In this document: piece after piece, positions 1 through 8,045 of the stretch
Position numbering within the stretch: the stretch's first letter is position 1
Layout: the number at the start of each line of letters is the position of its first letter
NCBI GenBank assembly: GCA_003343845.1
Contig: QAKK01000020.1
Location: forward strand, 89,342 to 153,341
Origin: Oscillospiraceae bacterium
Lineage (GTDB): Bacteria; Bacillota; Clostridia; Oscillospirales; CAG-272
Length of the DNA stretch: 64,000 nt
Reading direction: 5' to 3'
Program-made: the position numbers and the translations under genes
The notes under the pieces: generated by a model
Told to the model about the DNA's origin: nothing
What the model saw: only the letters and a program-made list of their open reading frames with translations
Database searches by the model: none

Positions 1-36
1 GCCTGCAAGACAAATCGTGTTTTTTTCACATTTCTC

Positions 37-65
37 TTTTCTTTTGCAAATAAATTTTGTATAAT
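37..65 (+). promoter_or_regulatory. Probable sigma-A promoter of the recombinase gene
   Basis: A perfect -10 box TATAAT lies at 60-65. At 17 bases spacing the -35 position (37-42, TTTTCT) is poor. The -10 lies only 24 bases before the chosen ATG at 90, so the leader would be very short. The in-frame TTG at 57 overlaps this -10 box, which argues against it as a start. Confidence 0.4.
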
Positions 66-89
66 GGTGAGCAGAAAGGAAGTGTCGCA

Positions 90-1142
90 ATGCTGACGCA
101 AACCCGCAGCGAGATCGACCGCGCCACCCTGCCCCCGATCCTGATTGATTTCGCGGGCTACAAGGGCGGCATTGAGAACCGCTCCAAGCTGACCGTGGAA
201 GAATATCTCCTCGACCTGCGCACCTTTTTCCGCTACATGTGCGCCGCAAAGCGGCTGGGCCTGACCGCACCGTCTGCCGAGGAGCTGGAAAAGGTGAATA
301 TCAAGGATGTTGACCTTGAATTTGTCGAGTGCATCCGCACCGAAGACATCTACGAGTTTCTGTTTTTCGTCGGCGCGGATCTGCAGAACGGATGGTCCGC
401 CAAGGCACGAAAGCTGACCGCAATCAAATCCTTTTATAAATACCTCGTCAACAAGCGTCATCTGCTCGAAAAGAATCCCGCCGCCAACATTGACGCACCG
501 AAACGCGAACGGACGCTGCCGAAGTTTCTCTCCGCCGAAGAAAGCCTTGCGCTCCTCAATGTGATCGCAAACGATACGGAATCCAAGACTGTCCGGCGCG
601 ATTATGCCATCGCAACGCTGTTTCTGAACTGCGGTATGCGTCTCTCCGAGCTCTGCGGCATTGACATGCGGGACATCGACAGCGAATTGCGCTCGGTGCG
701 TGTATTCGGCAAGGGCGCCAAGGAGCGCATCATCTATCTGAACAGCGCATGCCGCGCCGCGCTCACGGACTATCTCGCGGTGCGCGGCGACAATCTGGAC
801 GAGAAGACCGCCGCCTGCCCCGCCCTCTTTCTGAGCAGTCGCGGGCAGCGCATCAGCAACAAGACCGTGCAGTGGATGATCGGCAAATACCTGAAAGCCG
901 CCGGACTTGAAAACAAAGGTTATTCCGTGCACAAGCTGCGGCACACCGCCGCCACGCTGATGTACCAGACCGGACATGTGGATGTGCGCGTGCTCAAGGA
1001 CATTCTCGGGCATGAACAGCTGAACACCACGCAGATCTACACGCATGTCAGCAGTGCGAGCATGGAAAACGCCATGGAGCAAAACCCGCTCTCCGGTGTC
1101 AAGCCGCCGCGCGCACGGGTAAAGAAAACGCCGGAGGACTGA
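90..1142 (+). CDS. XerC/XerD-like tyrosine recombinase
   Basis: A 350-residue site-specific recombinase of the phage-integrase (tyrosine recombinase) family. An N-terminal SAM-like DNA-binding domain (about residues 10-135) precedes the catalytic domain (about 150-330). All six catalytic residues are visible: Arg184 (CGMRLSEL), Lys208 (FGKGAKER), His281 and Arg284 (HKLRHTAAT), His308 (ILGHEQL) and nucleophile Tyr317 (TQIYTHV). The ATG at 90 is preferred over the in-frame TTG at 57, because AAAGGAAG at 75-82 is a good ribosome binding site seven bases before it. Length and motifs fit XerC/D (about 300 residues) with a somewhat longer N-terminus. No phage genes or attachment site are seen, so a chromosome-dimer or housekeeping role is as likely as a mobile one. 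Which Xer it is cannot be told from sequence alone. Confidence 0.85.
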   Translation: MLTQTRSEIDRATLPPILIDFAGYKGGIENRSKLTVEEYLLDLRTFFRYMCAAKRLGLTAPSAEELEKVNIKDVDLEFVECIRTEDIYEFLFFVGADLQNGWSAKARKLTAIKSFYKYLVNKRHLLEKNPAANIDAPKRERTLPKFLSAEESLALLNVIANDTESKTVRRDYAIATLFLNCGMRLSELCGIDMRDIDSELRSVRVFGKGAKERIIYLNSACRAALTDYLAVRGDNLDEKTAACPALFLSSRGQRISNKTVQWMIGKYLKAAGLENKGYSVHKLRHTAATLMYQTGHVDVRVLKDILGHEQLNTTQIYTHVSSASMENAMEQNPLSGVKPPRARVKKTPED

Positions 1143-1200
1143 CCTGACCGCTGACGCAAAGTGCATCCGCCGCATACCCTGTGGATACGGGGGTGGTGGT

Positions 1201-1926
1201 ATGGCATTTTGCGGGCTGCAAAAGCAGAAGAATGAAAAGCGGCGGCGCTTTGCGAAAATTGTCGTTTTTGCGCTGTTTTTACTGCTTTCGTGCGTGCTGA
1301 TCTATAATCTGCAAATTCTTCCCGTTCTTTTTCCGCTCGCCAAAGCCAAGTGCACGACCGAACTGACCGACGCCGTCAACCGCATCGTACGGGCGCGGAT
1401 GCAGTCGGATAGCGACGGCTATGCCGATTTTGTACGGCTGCATTTCGGCGAGGACGGCAGTGTTGCCTCGGTCGAGACCAACACGCCCCGCCTTGCCAAG
1501 CTTTCCGGCGACGTTGTGGGCGACGTGACCGACGCGCTGACGCACGAACGCATGACCGTGCGCATTCCGCTCGGCAGTCTCTCCGGCAGCGCGCTGCTGT
1601 CCGGCAAGGGTCCGGATGTGCGCGTGAAGCTGGCGGTCTCGCAGAAGATCACCTGTGCCGTGCGCGGCGACTTCACCGAGAGCGGCATCAATCAGACCCT
1701 GCACCGCGTATTTCTGCGCGTGACCGTGGAAGTCTGCGCACTCTTGCCGGGTGCGGTGCAGACCTTTTCCGTGCCGACTGACGTCTGCGTTGCGGAAACC
1801 GTCATCATCGGCAAGGTGCCCGAAGCGTATACGCGCATCGACCGTTTCGCCTCCGACGTGACCGAAACCGAGATCGACGACATCTCGGATTACGGCGCGC
1901 AGGGACAGCTGCGAAACCTTCCGTAA
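1201..1926 (+). CDS. yunB: Sporulation protein YunB
   Basis: A 241-residue protein of the YunB family, which is needed for normal spore formation in Bacillus; its biochemical role is unknown. A basic N-terminus (about 10-17) is followed by one membrane segment (about 18-40), with the rest extracytoplasmic. Family hallmarks are visible in order: IPLGSLSGSALLSGKGP (about 121-137), the SGINQTLHRVFLRV stretch (about 161-174) and AETVIIGKVPEAY near the C-terminus. GGGGGTGGTGG immediately upstream may serve as the ribosome binding site. It supports a spore-forming host. It is followed by its own-promoter neighbour, the coiled-coil gene, and appears monocistronic or coupled only to the recombinase 58 bases upstream. 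Confidence 0.85.
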   Translation: MAFCGLQKQKNEKRRRFAKIVVFALFLLLSCVLIYNLQILPVLFPLAKAKCTTELTDAVNRIVRARMQSDSDGYADFVRLHFGEDGSVASVETNTPRLAKLSGDVVGDVTDALTHERMTVRIPLGSLSGSALLSGKGPDVRVKLAVSQKITCAVRGDFTESGINQTLHRVFLRVTVEVCALLPGAVQTFSVPTDVCVAETVIIGKVPEAYTRIDRFASDVTETEIDDISDYGAQGQLRNLP

Positions 1927-1933
1927 AAAGGTG

Positions 1934-1962
1934 TTGCCAGCGCGGTCGGATTGTGTTATATT
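1934..1962 (+). promoter_or_regulatory. Sigma-A promoter for the DivIVA-like gene
   Basis: TTGCCA (1934-1939), a 17-base spacer and TATATT (1957-1962) form a good vegetative promoter 38 bases before the ATG at 2000. It would also drive the following fumarase-like and XRE genes. Confidence 0.6.
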
Positions 1963-1999
1963 ATGTATGTGAATCAAATTATACTTTTTGAGGTGCAAG

Positions 2000-2797
2000 A
2001 TGTCCAAAGACAGTATGCCGAAAGAAAAAATGGTCTATTTCCGCACATCGCTCGGCGGTTTCAACCGCGAGGATGTCAACAGCTATATTGAGAAGCTGAA
2101 CGGTGAGTTTGCCGAACGGGAACGCACCGCCAAGCGCAAAACCGACGCGCTGGAATCCAAACTCGCGGAGCTGGAAAACGCAAAATCCGAACTGGAACGG
2201 GCGCTTGCACGCGCATCGGCGCTGGAAACCGCCGCCGCCGAGCGCGAAAAGCTGATTGCGGAGCAGCTTGCCCGCATTGAAGAACAGAACCGCACGATCG
2301 ACGCTCTCCGCCGCGAGCGAGGCGAGGCGCAGTCCCGCGCGGAAAGCCTCGACGAGCGGCTTGCTTCCCTTTCGGACGCGATCGCAAAATCCGAAAAATA
2401 CGATGATGTGAGCGCGCAGATCGGCGAGATCATTCTGTCTGCCAAGAGCACCGCCGACGAGATCATCGAGGCGGCAAAGCGTGAAGCAGACGACATGCGC
2501 CGCTCGGCAGACGAGCAGCTGGAAAGCGCCGCGGCAAGTTTCAATGCGCGTGCCGCAACCGCTGCCTATGCGGTAAAGAGTCAGATCAAAAAAATTGCAA
2601 ACGACTCTTATTCCGCGCTGACGGCACAGACCGAGCAGACCGCAGCGCTCCTGCATGCACTCGCCGAGAACATCGGCAAGTCCTCGGCAGAGCTGGACGA
2701 CAGGCTGGCAAGCGGAAAGAGCGATGCCGAAGCCGCTATAGGCGCGGAAGCCGCCAAGATCTTCGGTGACGAGAACCGCATCAAATTCAACTTCTGA
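2000..2797 (+). CDS. DivIVA-like coiled-coil protein
   Basis: A 265-residue protein with a short N-terminal module resembling the DivIVA membrane/curvature-sensing motif (FRTSLGGFNREDVNSYI, about residues 14-30). A long, Glu/Ala/Arg/Lys-rich coiled coil follows (about 35-130), then a second helical half ending near residue 250. DivIVA proteins mark cell poles or division sites and recruit partners; which process this one serves cannot be told. The ATG at 2000 is chosen because GAGGTG (1990-1995) is a ribosome binding site four bases before it; an in-frame TTG at 1988 lies too close to that site. The fumarase-like gene follows after 14 bases. Confidence is moderate on the family and low on the role. 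Confidence 0.6.
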   Translation: MSKDSMPKEKMVYFRTSLGGFNREDVNSYIEKLNGEFAERERTAKRKTDALESKLAELENAKSELERALARASALETAAAEREKLIAEQLARIEEQNRTIDALRRERGEAQSRAESLDERLASLSDAIAKSEKYDDVSAQIGEIILSAKSTADEIIEAAKREADDMRRSADEQLESAAASFNARAATAAYAVKSQIKKIANDSYSALTAQTEQTAALLHALAENIGKSSAELDDRLASGKSDAEAAIGAEAAKIFGDENRIKFNF

Positions 2798-2811
2798 TAT
2801 GAACTTCTGAT

Positions 2812-3333
2812 ATGAAAAGCTGCAATACCGAAAACTTCAGAGAATGGGCGTCCACTCTGCGCGCCGGCGAAGAGATCCTGCTCTCCGGCACGGTCTATAC
2901 CTCGCGCGATGCCGCGCACAAGCGGATTTTTCAGGCAATCGCCGACGGCACGCCCCTGCCTTATCCGATCGAAGGCGCCTTCATCTATTATGCCGGACCG
3001 ACACCGGCAAAGCACGGCGCGGTCGGCTCCTGCGGACCGACCACTTCCTCGCGCATGGACGTTTATGCGCCGCAGCTCTACGACATGGGGCTTGCCGCTA
3101 CCATCGGCAAGGGCGACCGCAGCGAAGCGGTCTATGACGCCATCCGCAGAAGCGGCGGGCTGTATCTCTGCGCCATCGGCGGCGCGGGCGCGCTGGCTTC
3201 TCGCGCCATTGTAAAGAGCGAGGTCATCGCCTATGACGATCTCGGCTGCGAATCGGTCAAGCGCTTCACCGTCCGCGACTTTCCGCTGTTTGTTGCCATT
3301 GACACGGCAGGCAACAGTATCTTCAAAAAGTAA
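2812..3333 (+). CDS. Class I fumarate hydratase beta (C-terminal) subunit, orphan
   Basis: A 173-residue protein matching the C-terminal domain of class I (iron-sulfur) fumarases and the beta subunit of L-tartrate dehydratase. These reversibly hydrate fumarate to malate together with the [4Fe-4S]-binding alpha subunit. The family signatures are clear: TLRAGEEILLSGTVYTSRDA near the N-terminus, the YYAGPTPAK and GSCGPTTSSRMD loops (about 62-85), GKGDRSEAV (about 100-108) and IGGAGALASRAI. Length is normal for the subunit. The alpha subunit, usually the immediately upstream gene, is absent here; instead a DivIVA-like gene lies 14 bases upstream. No strong ribosome binding site is seen, so translation may be coupled to the upstream gene. 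Confidence 0.85.
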   Translation: MKSCNTENFREWASTLRAGEEILLSGTVYTSRDAAHKRIFQAIADGTPLPYPIEGAFIYYAGPTPAKHGAVGSCGPTTSSRMDVYAPQLYDMGLAATIGKGDRSEAVYDAIRRSGGLYLCAIGGAGALASRAIVKSEVIAYDDLGCESVKRFTVRDFPLFVAIDTAGNSIFKK

Positions 3334-3360
3334 AGTATTTCCCGGGAAAGGAGAATCGGC

Positions 3361-4230
3361 GTGTCCCTCGGTTCCAAGATCAAAAACCTGCGCCGCATGC
3401 GCGACATGACGCAGTCGACGCTTGCCGACGGAATTGTGACGCACGGCATGCTCAGCCGCATCGAGCATGATGATGCCACACCCTCTCTCGAAACGCTCTG
3501 CGCACTTGCCGGGCGACTGGAGGTCTCCCCCGGCTTTTTGCTTGACCCCGCAGACGACCTGCTCCCCGCTGTGCGCGCCCGCGCCGACAAGCAGATTGCC
3601 GATCACTTTGCCGCCGGCGCATATGCAGACTGCCTTGCCGCCTTTGATGCTGCGGGGATTACACCCGACGCGGACAATGCAGCCGTATACACCCGATGTG
3701 CCTTTGACGTCGGCATGCAGGCGTTTGACCGCGGCGACCTCGCGACAGCACGCCGTCTGCTCACCGCCGCCAAAGAAGCCCTGCCGCTCGCACCCGTCCC
3801 CCCGGCTGAGGTCACGGCGACGCGCATTGACTTTGCACTTTTGCTCGCCGACCACATTGACGATCTTCCCGCAGTTCTTCCGTTTGCACCGGGCAAACCT
3901 GACTTCGGCTTTCAGCCGTCGCTGTTTATTTATACCCTTGCACAATTTGAAAACAAAGCGCTGGATACCGTGCGCGCCATCCTCTTGCTGGAGCTTCTGG
4001 ACGCGCCGTATGCCGCCTATATCGATGCAAAGCTGAAGCTGCTCGACTACAAATTCATCGACGCGATCCTCGCCCTGCGCCCGATCGCTGCCGCCAAAGA
4101 GGTTCCCTGCTTTCTTGCCCTGCTTGCCGCCGCTGCCGTGGAGGACTGCTGCAAGACCTGCGAGGACTATAAAGGCGCATACGAGAGCCGCGAGCGTCGC
4201 GAAGCGATCCTCGCTTCCGTCGTGCGGTGA
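3361..4230 (+). CDS. XRE-family transcriptional regulator with helical-repeat domain
   Basis: A 289-residue regulator. Residues about 4-60 form a Cro/CI-type helix-turn-helix (IKNLRRMRDMTQSTLADG, then SRIEHDDATPSLETL). The remaining 220 residues are alpha-helical and alanine-rich, like the TPR-type sensor domains of RRNPP/Rgg-like regulators, which often bind peptides. The GTG start at 3361 follows AAAGGAGA with good spacing. It lies 27 bases after the fumarase-like gene and is followed by an intrinsic terminator, so it closes this transcription unit. The ligand and targets are unknown; assignment to a peptide-sensing class is only a suggestion from the fold-like pattern. Confidence 0.75.
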   Translation: MSLGSKIKNLRRMRDMTQSTLADGIVTHGMLSRIEHDDATPSLETLCALAGRLEVSPGFLLDPADDLLPAVRARADKQIADHFAAGAYADCLAAFDAAGITPDADNAAVYTRCAFDVGMQAFDRGDLATARRLLTAAKEALPLAPVPPAEVTATRIDFALLLADHIDDLPAVLPFAPGKPDFGFQPSLFIYTLAQFENKALDTVRAILLLELLDAPYAAYIDAKLKLLDYKFIDAILALRPIAAAKEVPCFLALLAAAAVEDCCKTCEDYKGAYESRERREAILASVVR

Positions 4231-4307
4231 GCCCCGGTGCGCAGCGTTTGGACCGCATCGGATATAAACCGACGGATTCCGTTTATAACCGGTTTTATCA
4301 TCTTTTC

Positions 4308-4334
4308 AAAAACGCGATCGGATCGCGTTTTTTT
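4308..4334 (+). terminator. Intrinsic terminator after the XRE gene
   Basis: AAAACGCGA pairs with TCGCGTTTT around the five-base loop TCGGA, and the stem runs into a seven-T tract. It separates the first gene group from the decarboxylase operon. Confidence 0.75.
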
Positions 4335-4408
4335 CTTTATTCGTGAATCTCTCCAAAATCGTGTGAAAAATTCAAAAAAAGTTGATAAGAATTTAACACA
4401 TTTTTTGA

Positions 4409-4444
4409 TTGAAAATCGAAATCGGATGTGGTATAGTATATAAT
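4409..4444 (+). promoter_or_regulatory. Two overlapping promoters of the decarboxylase operon
   Basis: Two sigma-A-like promoters are offset by seven bases. The first is TTGAAA (4409-4414), 17 bases, TATAGT (4432-4437). The second is TCGAAA (4416-4421), 17 bases, TATAAT (4439-4444). The 324-base gap 4231-4554 holds the terminator at 4308-4334, these promoters and a leader of about 105 bases. In that leader I recognise no riboswitch, only a strong GGAGG ribosome binding site at 4544-4548. Confidence 0.65.
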
Positions 4445-4554
4445 GGGTTAGAAAGGTATTTCGACGCGATTTTTACGTATTATACATACTTTTCTATCCA
4501 TACTGACCATACTTAAATCTAAAGAGCAAAATTTTAAGTAAACGGAGGTTTACA

Positions 4555-6015
4555 ATGGACAATACAACAAAGACTGCCGCCGAACTCAAGGCGGAGCTTG
4601 CCAAGAAGGACGCGCAAAGCGCGTCTGCCGCCGCGAAGGACAAGGCTATCAGCGCACGACAGACGATCGCCTCCGTCCTGGACGAAGGAACTTTCGTCGA
4701 GATCGGCGCTTATGTCAAGCGCACGTTTGACGAGAGAGACTACGAGGGCGTGATCTGCGGCTACGGCGCGATCGACTCCCGCTTGGTCTTCGTGTTCGCG
4801 CAGGACTTCTACAGAATGAAGGGCGCGTTTGACGATGTGCAGGCGAAGAAGATCTGCGACCTTTACGCGCTTGCCGTCAAGAACGGCGCTCCGGTCATCG
4901 GCGTATTCAACAGCGCGGGTGCCGTGCTCGGCGAGGGCGTTGACGCGCTCGGTGCATACGGCAAGGTGATGCGCGCGGTTTCGGATGCGTCCGGCATCAT
5001 TCCCCAGATCGCGTATATCAACGGCGTCTGCGCAGGCAGCGCAGCCGTGATCGCCTCGATGTTTGATGTGATCGTCGCCGCAGGCGAAAAAGCAAGCATC
5101 TACGTTTCCCCGATCTCCACACTGAAGGCAAAGAATGCCGGCGCGGCGGAAACCGGCTTTGCAAACGGTCTTGTCGACAAGCTGTATGCAACCGATGCGG
5201 AAGCGCTCGGCGGCATCCGCGCACTGGTCAACTACCTGCCCCAGAACAACATGGAAGGCACGGTCACCGAGCTTTGCACGGACGATCTCAACCGTGCGGT
5301 TGATCTTTCGTTTGTCGGCGGCAGCTATGATATGAAGAATGTCCTCGCCGCAATCAGCGACGGCGGCAACTATTTTGAACTCTCAGAAAACTACGCCCCT
5401 GAAGCAGTCTGCGCGCTCGCATCGGTCGGCGGCACGGTCAGCGGCATCGTGGCAAACCAGCCGAAGGAAAACGGCGGCAGACTGACGCCGAACGCTGCAA
5501 GAAAGATCGCAAAGTTCGTGTCGATGTGCGACGCATTCGGCATTCCGGTGATCACGCTGGTTGACAGCGAAGGTGTCACCGCGGGCGACGATTATGAAAA
5601 CGCCCCCTACGCCGCAGAGCTTGCGAAACTCGCCTATGCATACTCGGGCGCCGAGACCGCAAAGGTCACGGTCGTGCTGGGCAGCGCATACGGCAGCGCA
5701 TTTGTGCTGATGGGCTCGAAGTCGATCGGCGCGGATGTCGCATTTGCACTGGACACTGCCAAGATCAGCATTCTCAGCCCGAAGGCGGCGGTCGCCTTCC
5801 TCGAAAATGAAAAAGTCGCCAAGAAAAGCCGCGACGAGCTGGAAGCCGAGTGGGCTGCCGAAAACGCAGCGCCTGTCAAGGCTGCCGTTCACGGCGAGAT
5901 CGACGACGTCATCGCGGCATCCGAGCTCCGCATGCGCATCTGCGCGGCGCTCTCCATGCTTGCCTCCAAGTGCGGCGGCGCGCCTGCGCGCAAGCACGCA
6001 AATCTTCCCCTGTAA
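4555..6015 (+). CDS. Divergent acyl-CoA carboxyltransferase (MmdA/12S-like) subunit
   Basis: A 486-residue member of the carboxyltransferase family that includes methylmalonyl-CoA decarboxylase alpha, propionyl-CoA carboxylase beta and the transcarboxylase 12S subunit. These move CO2 between an acyl-CoA and carboxybiotin. A family-like N-terminal half (about 25-240: VFVFAQDF, EGVDALGAYGK, IIPQIAYINGVCAG) and a C-terminal half (about 260-480: IVANQP, YAYSGAETAKVTVV, LMGSKSIGADVAFA) are visible. The normally glycine-rich DSGGAR loop reads NSAGAVLGEG (119-128), and the second loop reads GVCAGSAA (157-164), so substrate or mechanism may differ. It is first in an operon with an OadG-like protein, biotin carrier, OadB and OadA-like genes. 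Methylmalonyl-CoA decarboxylation is the usual guess, but the specific substrate is not shown. Confidence 0.75.
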   Translation: MDNTTKTAAELKAELAKKDAQSASAAAKDKAISARQTIASVLDEGTFVEIGAYVKRTFDERDYEGVICGYGAIDSRLVFVFAQDFYRMKGAFDDVQAKKICDLYALAVKNGAPVIGVFNSAGAVLGEGVDALGAYGKVMRAVSDASGIIPQIAYINGVCAGSAAVIASMFDVIVAAGEKASIYVSPISTLKAKNAGAAETGFANGLVDKLYATDAEALGGIRALVNYLPQNNMEGTVTELCTDDLNRAVDLSFVGGSYDMKNVLAAISDGGNYFELSENYAPEAVCALASVGGTVSGIVANQPKENGGRLTPNAARKIAKFVSMCDAFGIPVITLVDSEGVTAGDDYENAPYAAELAKLAYAYSGAETAKVTVVLGSAYGSAFVLMGSKSIGADVAFALDTAKISILSPKAAVAFLENEKVAKKSRDELEAEWAAENAAPVKAAVHGEIDDVIAASELRMRICAALSMLASKCGGAPARKHANLPL

Positions 6016-6026
6016 GGAGGTAAACG

Positions 6027-6404
6027 ATGTTTAGTTTTTATCTGGCAGCGGCGGAAACCGAAATGGCGCTCGGTGACAAGCTGGCGCTCGGCGGTCAGGT
6101 CTCGCTGCTCGGCATGGGAACGGTCTTTGCCGTCCTGGCGATCCTTTGGGGTCTTGTCGAGTTGATGCACCTGCTGCTCACCGGTTTTTCCGGCGACAAG
6201 AAAAAGAAAGCGGCTCCTGCGCCCGCAAAGGCAGAGACGCCCGCAGCGGCACCCGTCACGGCTGCACCCGCAGCTGCGGCAAACGATCTTGAGATCGTTG
6301 CTGTCATCACCGCGGCAGTTGCAGCGGCAAGCGGTTCTTCCCCGTCTTCCTTCCGCGTGGTTTCTTTCAAGCGCGCGAACGATCGTTTTTCATCCGGTAA
6401 ATAA
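6027..6404 (+). CDS. OadG-like small membrane subunit of sodium-pumping decarboxylase
   Basis: A 125-residue protein with one transmembrane helix (about residues 28-50, SLLGMGTVFAVLAILWGLVE). A basic KKKK segment and an Ala/Pro-rich linker (about 57-88) follow, ending in a short conserved tail with SSFRVVSFKRANDRF. This is the architecture of oxaloacetate decarboxylase gamma or methylmalonyl-CoA decarboxylase delta subunits, which hold the peripheral carboxyltransferase on the membrane pump. A strong AAGGAGG site precedes the ATG, and the gene lies 11 bases after the carboxyltransferase gene. The family is very variable in sequence, so the call rests largely on topology and gene order. Confidence 0.75.
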   Translation: MFSFYLAAAETEMALGDKLALGGQVSLLGMGTVFAVLAILWGLVELMHLLLTGFSGDKKKKAAPAPAKAETPAAAPVTAAPAAAANDLEIVAVITAAVAAASGSSPSSFRVVSFKRANDRFSSGK

Positions 6405-6430
6405 GATTTGAGTTTAAGGAGAATAAAGAA

Positions 6431-6829
6431 ATGAAACAGTATAACATCACCGTCAACGGCACGGCATACGAAGTCACGGTTGAAGAGGTCGGCGCAGTTT
6501 CGACCGTTGCGCCCGTCGCACCCGCAGCTGCTCCCGCACCGGCAGCGGCTCCCGCTCCCGCAGCAGCACCCAAGGCTGCTCCCGCACCGGCTGCAGCGCC
6601 CGCAGGCGCAGAAGGCGCAACCAAGGTTGCAGCGCCGATGCCCGGCACGATCCTCAAGATCAACGTTGCCGTCGGTCAGACCGTCAAGTCCGGCGACGCT
6701 GTCTGCGTGCTCGAAGCTATGAAGATGGAGAACGACATTCCCGCACCCGCTGACGGCGTTGTCGCATCGGTCAACGTCACGACCGGCGCCACCGTCCAGA
6801 GCGGCGACATTCTCGTAACGCTGAAATAA
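6431..6829 (+). CDS. Biotin carboxyl carrier subunit
   Basis: A 132-residue biotinyl protein. A short N-terminal segment (1-22) leads into a flexible Ala/Pro linker (about 25-60), then a biotinyl domain (about 63-132). That domain carries the canonical EAMKMEN motif, with Lys98 as the biotin attachment site. It matches the gamma subunit of methylmalonyl-CoA decarboxylase and the 1.3S subunit of transcarboxylase, which shuttle carboxybiotin between active sites. It is the only biotin carrier in the operon, so it presumably serves both carboxyltransferases and the OadB pump. AAGGAG precedes the start. Confidence 0.9.
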   Translation: MKQYNITVNGTAYEVTVEEVGAVSTVAPVAPAAAPAPAAAPAPAAAPKAAPAPAAAPAGAEGATKVAAPMPGTILKINVAVGQTVKSGDAVCVLEAMKMENDIPAPADGVVASVNVTTGATVQSGDILVTLK

Positions 6830-6849
6830 GCGGGAAAGTTGGTTAAACG

Positions 6850-8025
6850 ATGCTTGAAGTCCTGATCAACTTCGCGAAGTCGACCGGAATATACGACTTT
6901 GTCGAAGATCCTGTACTGGCAGGCAAAACGCTGCTGATGTATGTCATCATCGGCGTGCTGATCTACCTTGCAATCGGCAAAAAGTATGAGCCTCTGCTCT
7001 TGCTCCCGATCGCGTTCGGCATGTTGCTTGCCAACCTCCCCGGCGCAGAGCTGTTCCACATGGAATACTTCCTGCGTGAGGAGCTGAATTATTCCGAAAT
7101 CCTGCACGGCGGTCTCATTGATATTCTGTACCTCGGCGTAAAGCTCGGCATTTATCCTTCGCTGATCTTCCTCGGCGTCGGCGCGATGACCGACTTCTCT
7201 CCCCTGATCGCCAATCCGAAGAGCCTGCTGCTCGGCGCTGCCGCACAGTTCGGCGTGTTTGCCGCCTTTATCGGTGCGCTTCTGCTCGGATTTGCGCCGG
7301 AGGCTGCTGCTGCAATCGGCATCATCGGCGGCGCGGACGGTCCTACGGCGATCCTTGTCACCAAGACGCTTGCACCGCAGCTGCTCGGTCCGATTGCGAT
7401 TGCGGCATATTCTTACATGGCACTGATTCCGATTATTCAGCCGCCCTTCATGAAGCTGCTGACAACCAAGAAGGAGCGCTCGGTCGTCATGGCGAACCTG
7501 CGCCCTGTCTCCAAGGTTGAGAAGGTCGTCTTCCCGATCGTGGTTACGCTGTTGGTCGTCCTGCTTGTTCCGGATGCGGCACCGCTGGTCGGCTTCCTGA
7601 TGTTGGGCAACCTGTTCAATGTCTGCGGCGTGACCGAGCGTCTCTCCAAGACGGCGCAGAACGAGCTTTGCAACATCCTGACCATCTTCCTCGGCGTTTC
7701 GGTCGGTGCAACCGCGGATGCGGCAACCTTCCTCTCCAAGGACACCGTCTTCATCATCGTCCTCGGACTCTGCGCATTCTGCTTTGCAACCTGCGGCGGT
7801 CTGCTGTTCGGCAAGCTGATGTACTGGCTGACCGGCGGCAAGATCAACCCTCTGATCGGTTCGGCAGGCGTCAGCGCAGTCCCGATGGCAGCGCGCGTCA
7901 GCAACACGGTCGGTCAGCAGGAGAACCCCGCAAACTTCCTGCTCATGCACGCTATGGGTCCGAACGTGGCAGGCGTTATCGGTTCGGCTGTCGCAGCAGG
8001 TATCTTCCTGCAATTCTTCAAATAA
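6850..8025 (+). CDS. Sodium-translocating decarboxylase beta subunit (OadB/MmdB)
   Basis: A 391-residue integral membrane protein with about nine to eleven hydrophobic segments. It decarboxylates carboxybiotin and couples this to sodium export. The signature IIGGADGPTAILVTK (about 158-172) contains the sodium/proton-coupling aspartate (Asp163), and the C-terminal half has the conserved NPLIGSAGVSAVPMAARVSN region. Length is slightly below the usual 375-435 range midpoint and appears complete. It lies 20 bases after the biotin carrier. It gives the operon its energy role: a primary sodium pump driven by a decarboxylation. The family assignment is firm; the carboxyl donor upstream is not. Confidence 0.9.
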   Translation: MLEVLINFAKSTGIYDFVEDPVLAGKTLLMYVIIGVLIYLAIGKKYEPLLLLPIAFGMLLANLPGAELFHMEYFLREELNYSEILHGGLIDILYLGVKLGIYPSLIFLGVGAMTDFSPLIANPKSLLLGAAAQFGVFAAFIGALLLGFAPEAAAAIGIIGGADGPTAILVTKTLAPQLLGPIAIAAYSYMALIPIIQPPFMKLLTTKKERSVVMANLRPVSKVEKVVFPIVVTLLVVLLVPDAAPLVGFLMLGNLFNVCGVTERLSKTAQNELCNILTIFLGVSVGATADAATFLSKDTVFIIVLGLCAFCFATCGGLLFGKLMYWLTGGKINPLIGSAGVSAVPMAARVSNTVGQQENPANFLLMHAMGPNVAGVIGSAVAAGIFLQFFK

Positions 8026-8045
8026 TATTAAGGGGATAATTTGCA

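Noticed and set aside
57..89. TTG at 57 as start of the recombinase.
   Set aside because: It overlaps the -10 box and lacks a ribosome binding site; ATG 90 has AAAGGAAG at proper spacing.
90..1142. The recombinase as a sign of an integrated element.
   Set aside because: No direct repeats, tRNA gene, phage or transfer genes are seen nearby; the protein fits XerC/D.
4237..4443. A 68-codon open frame downstream of the XRE gene.
   Set aside because: It runs through the terminator and into the promoter region, has no ribosome binding site and resembles nothing known.
4445..4554. A riboswitch in the decarboxylase leader.
   Set aside because: No conserved aptamer motif or terminator-like stem was recognised; only the ribosome binding site stands out.
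6500..6620. Imperfect GC-rich repeats that look like a short tandem array.
   Set aside because: They encode the Ala/Pro linker of the biotin carrier; similar coding low-complexity explains the repeats near 35520-35690 in tig. No CRISPR-like spacing occurs.
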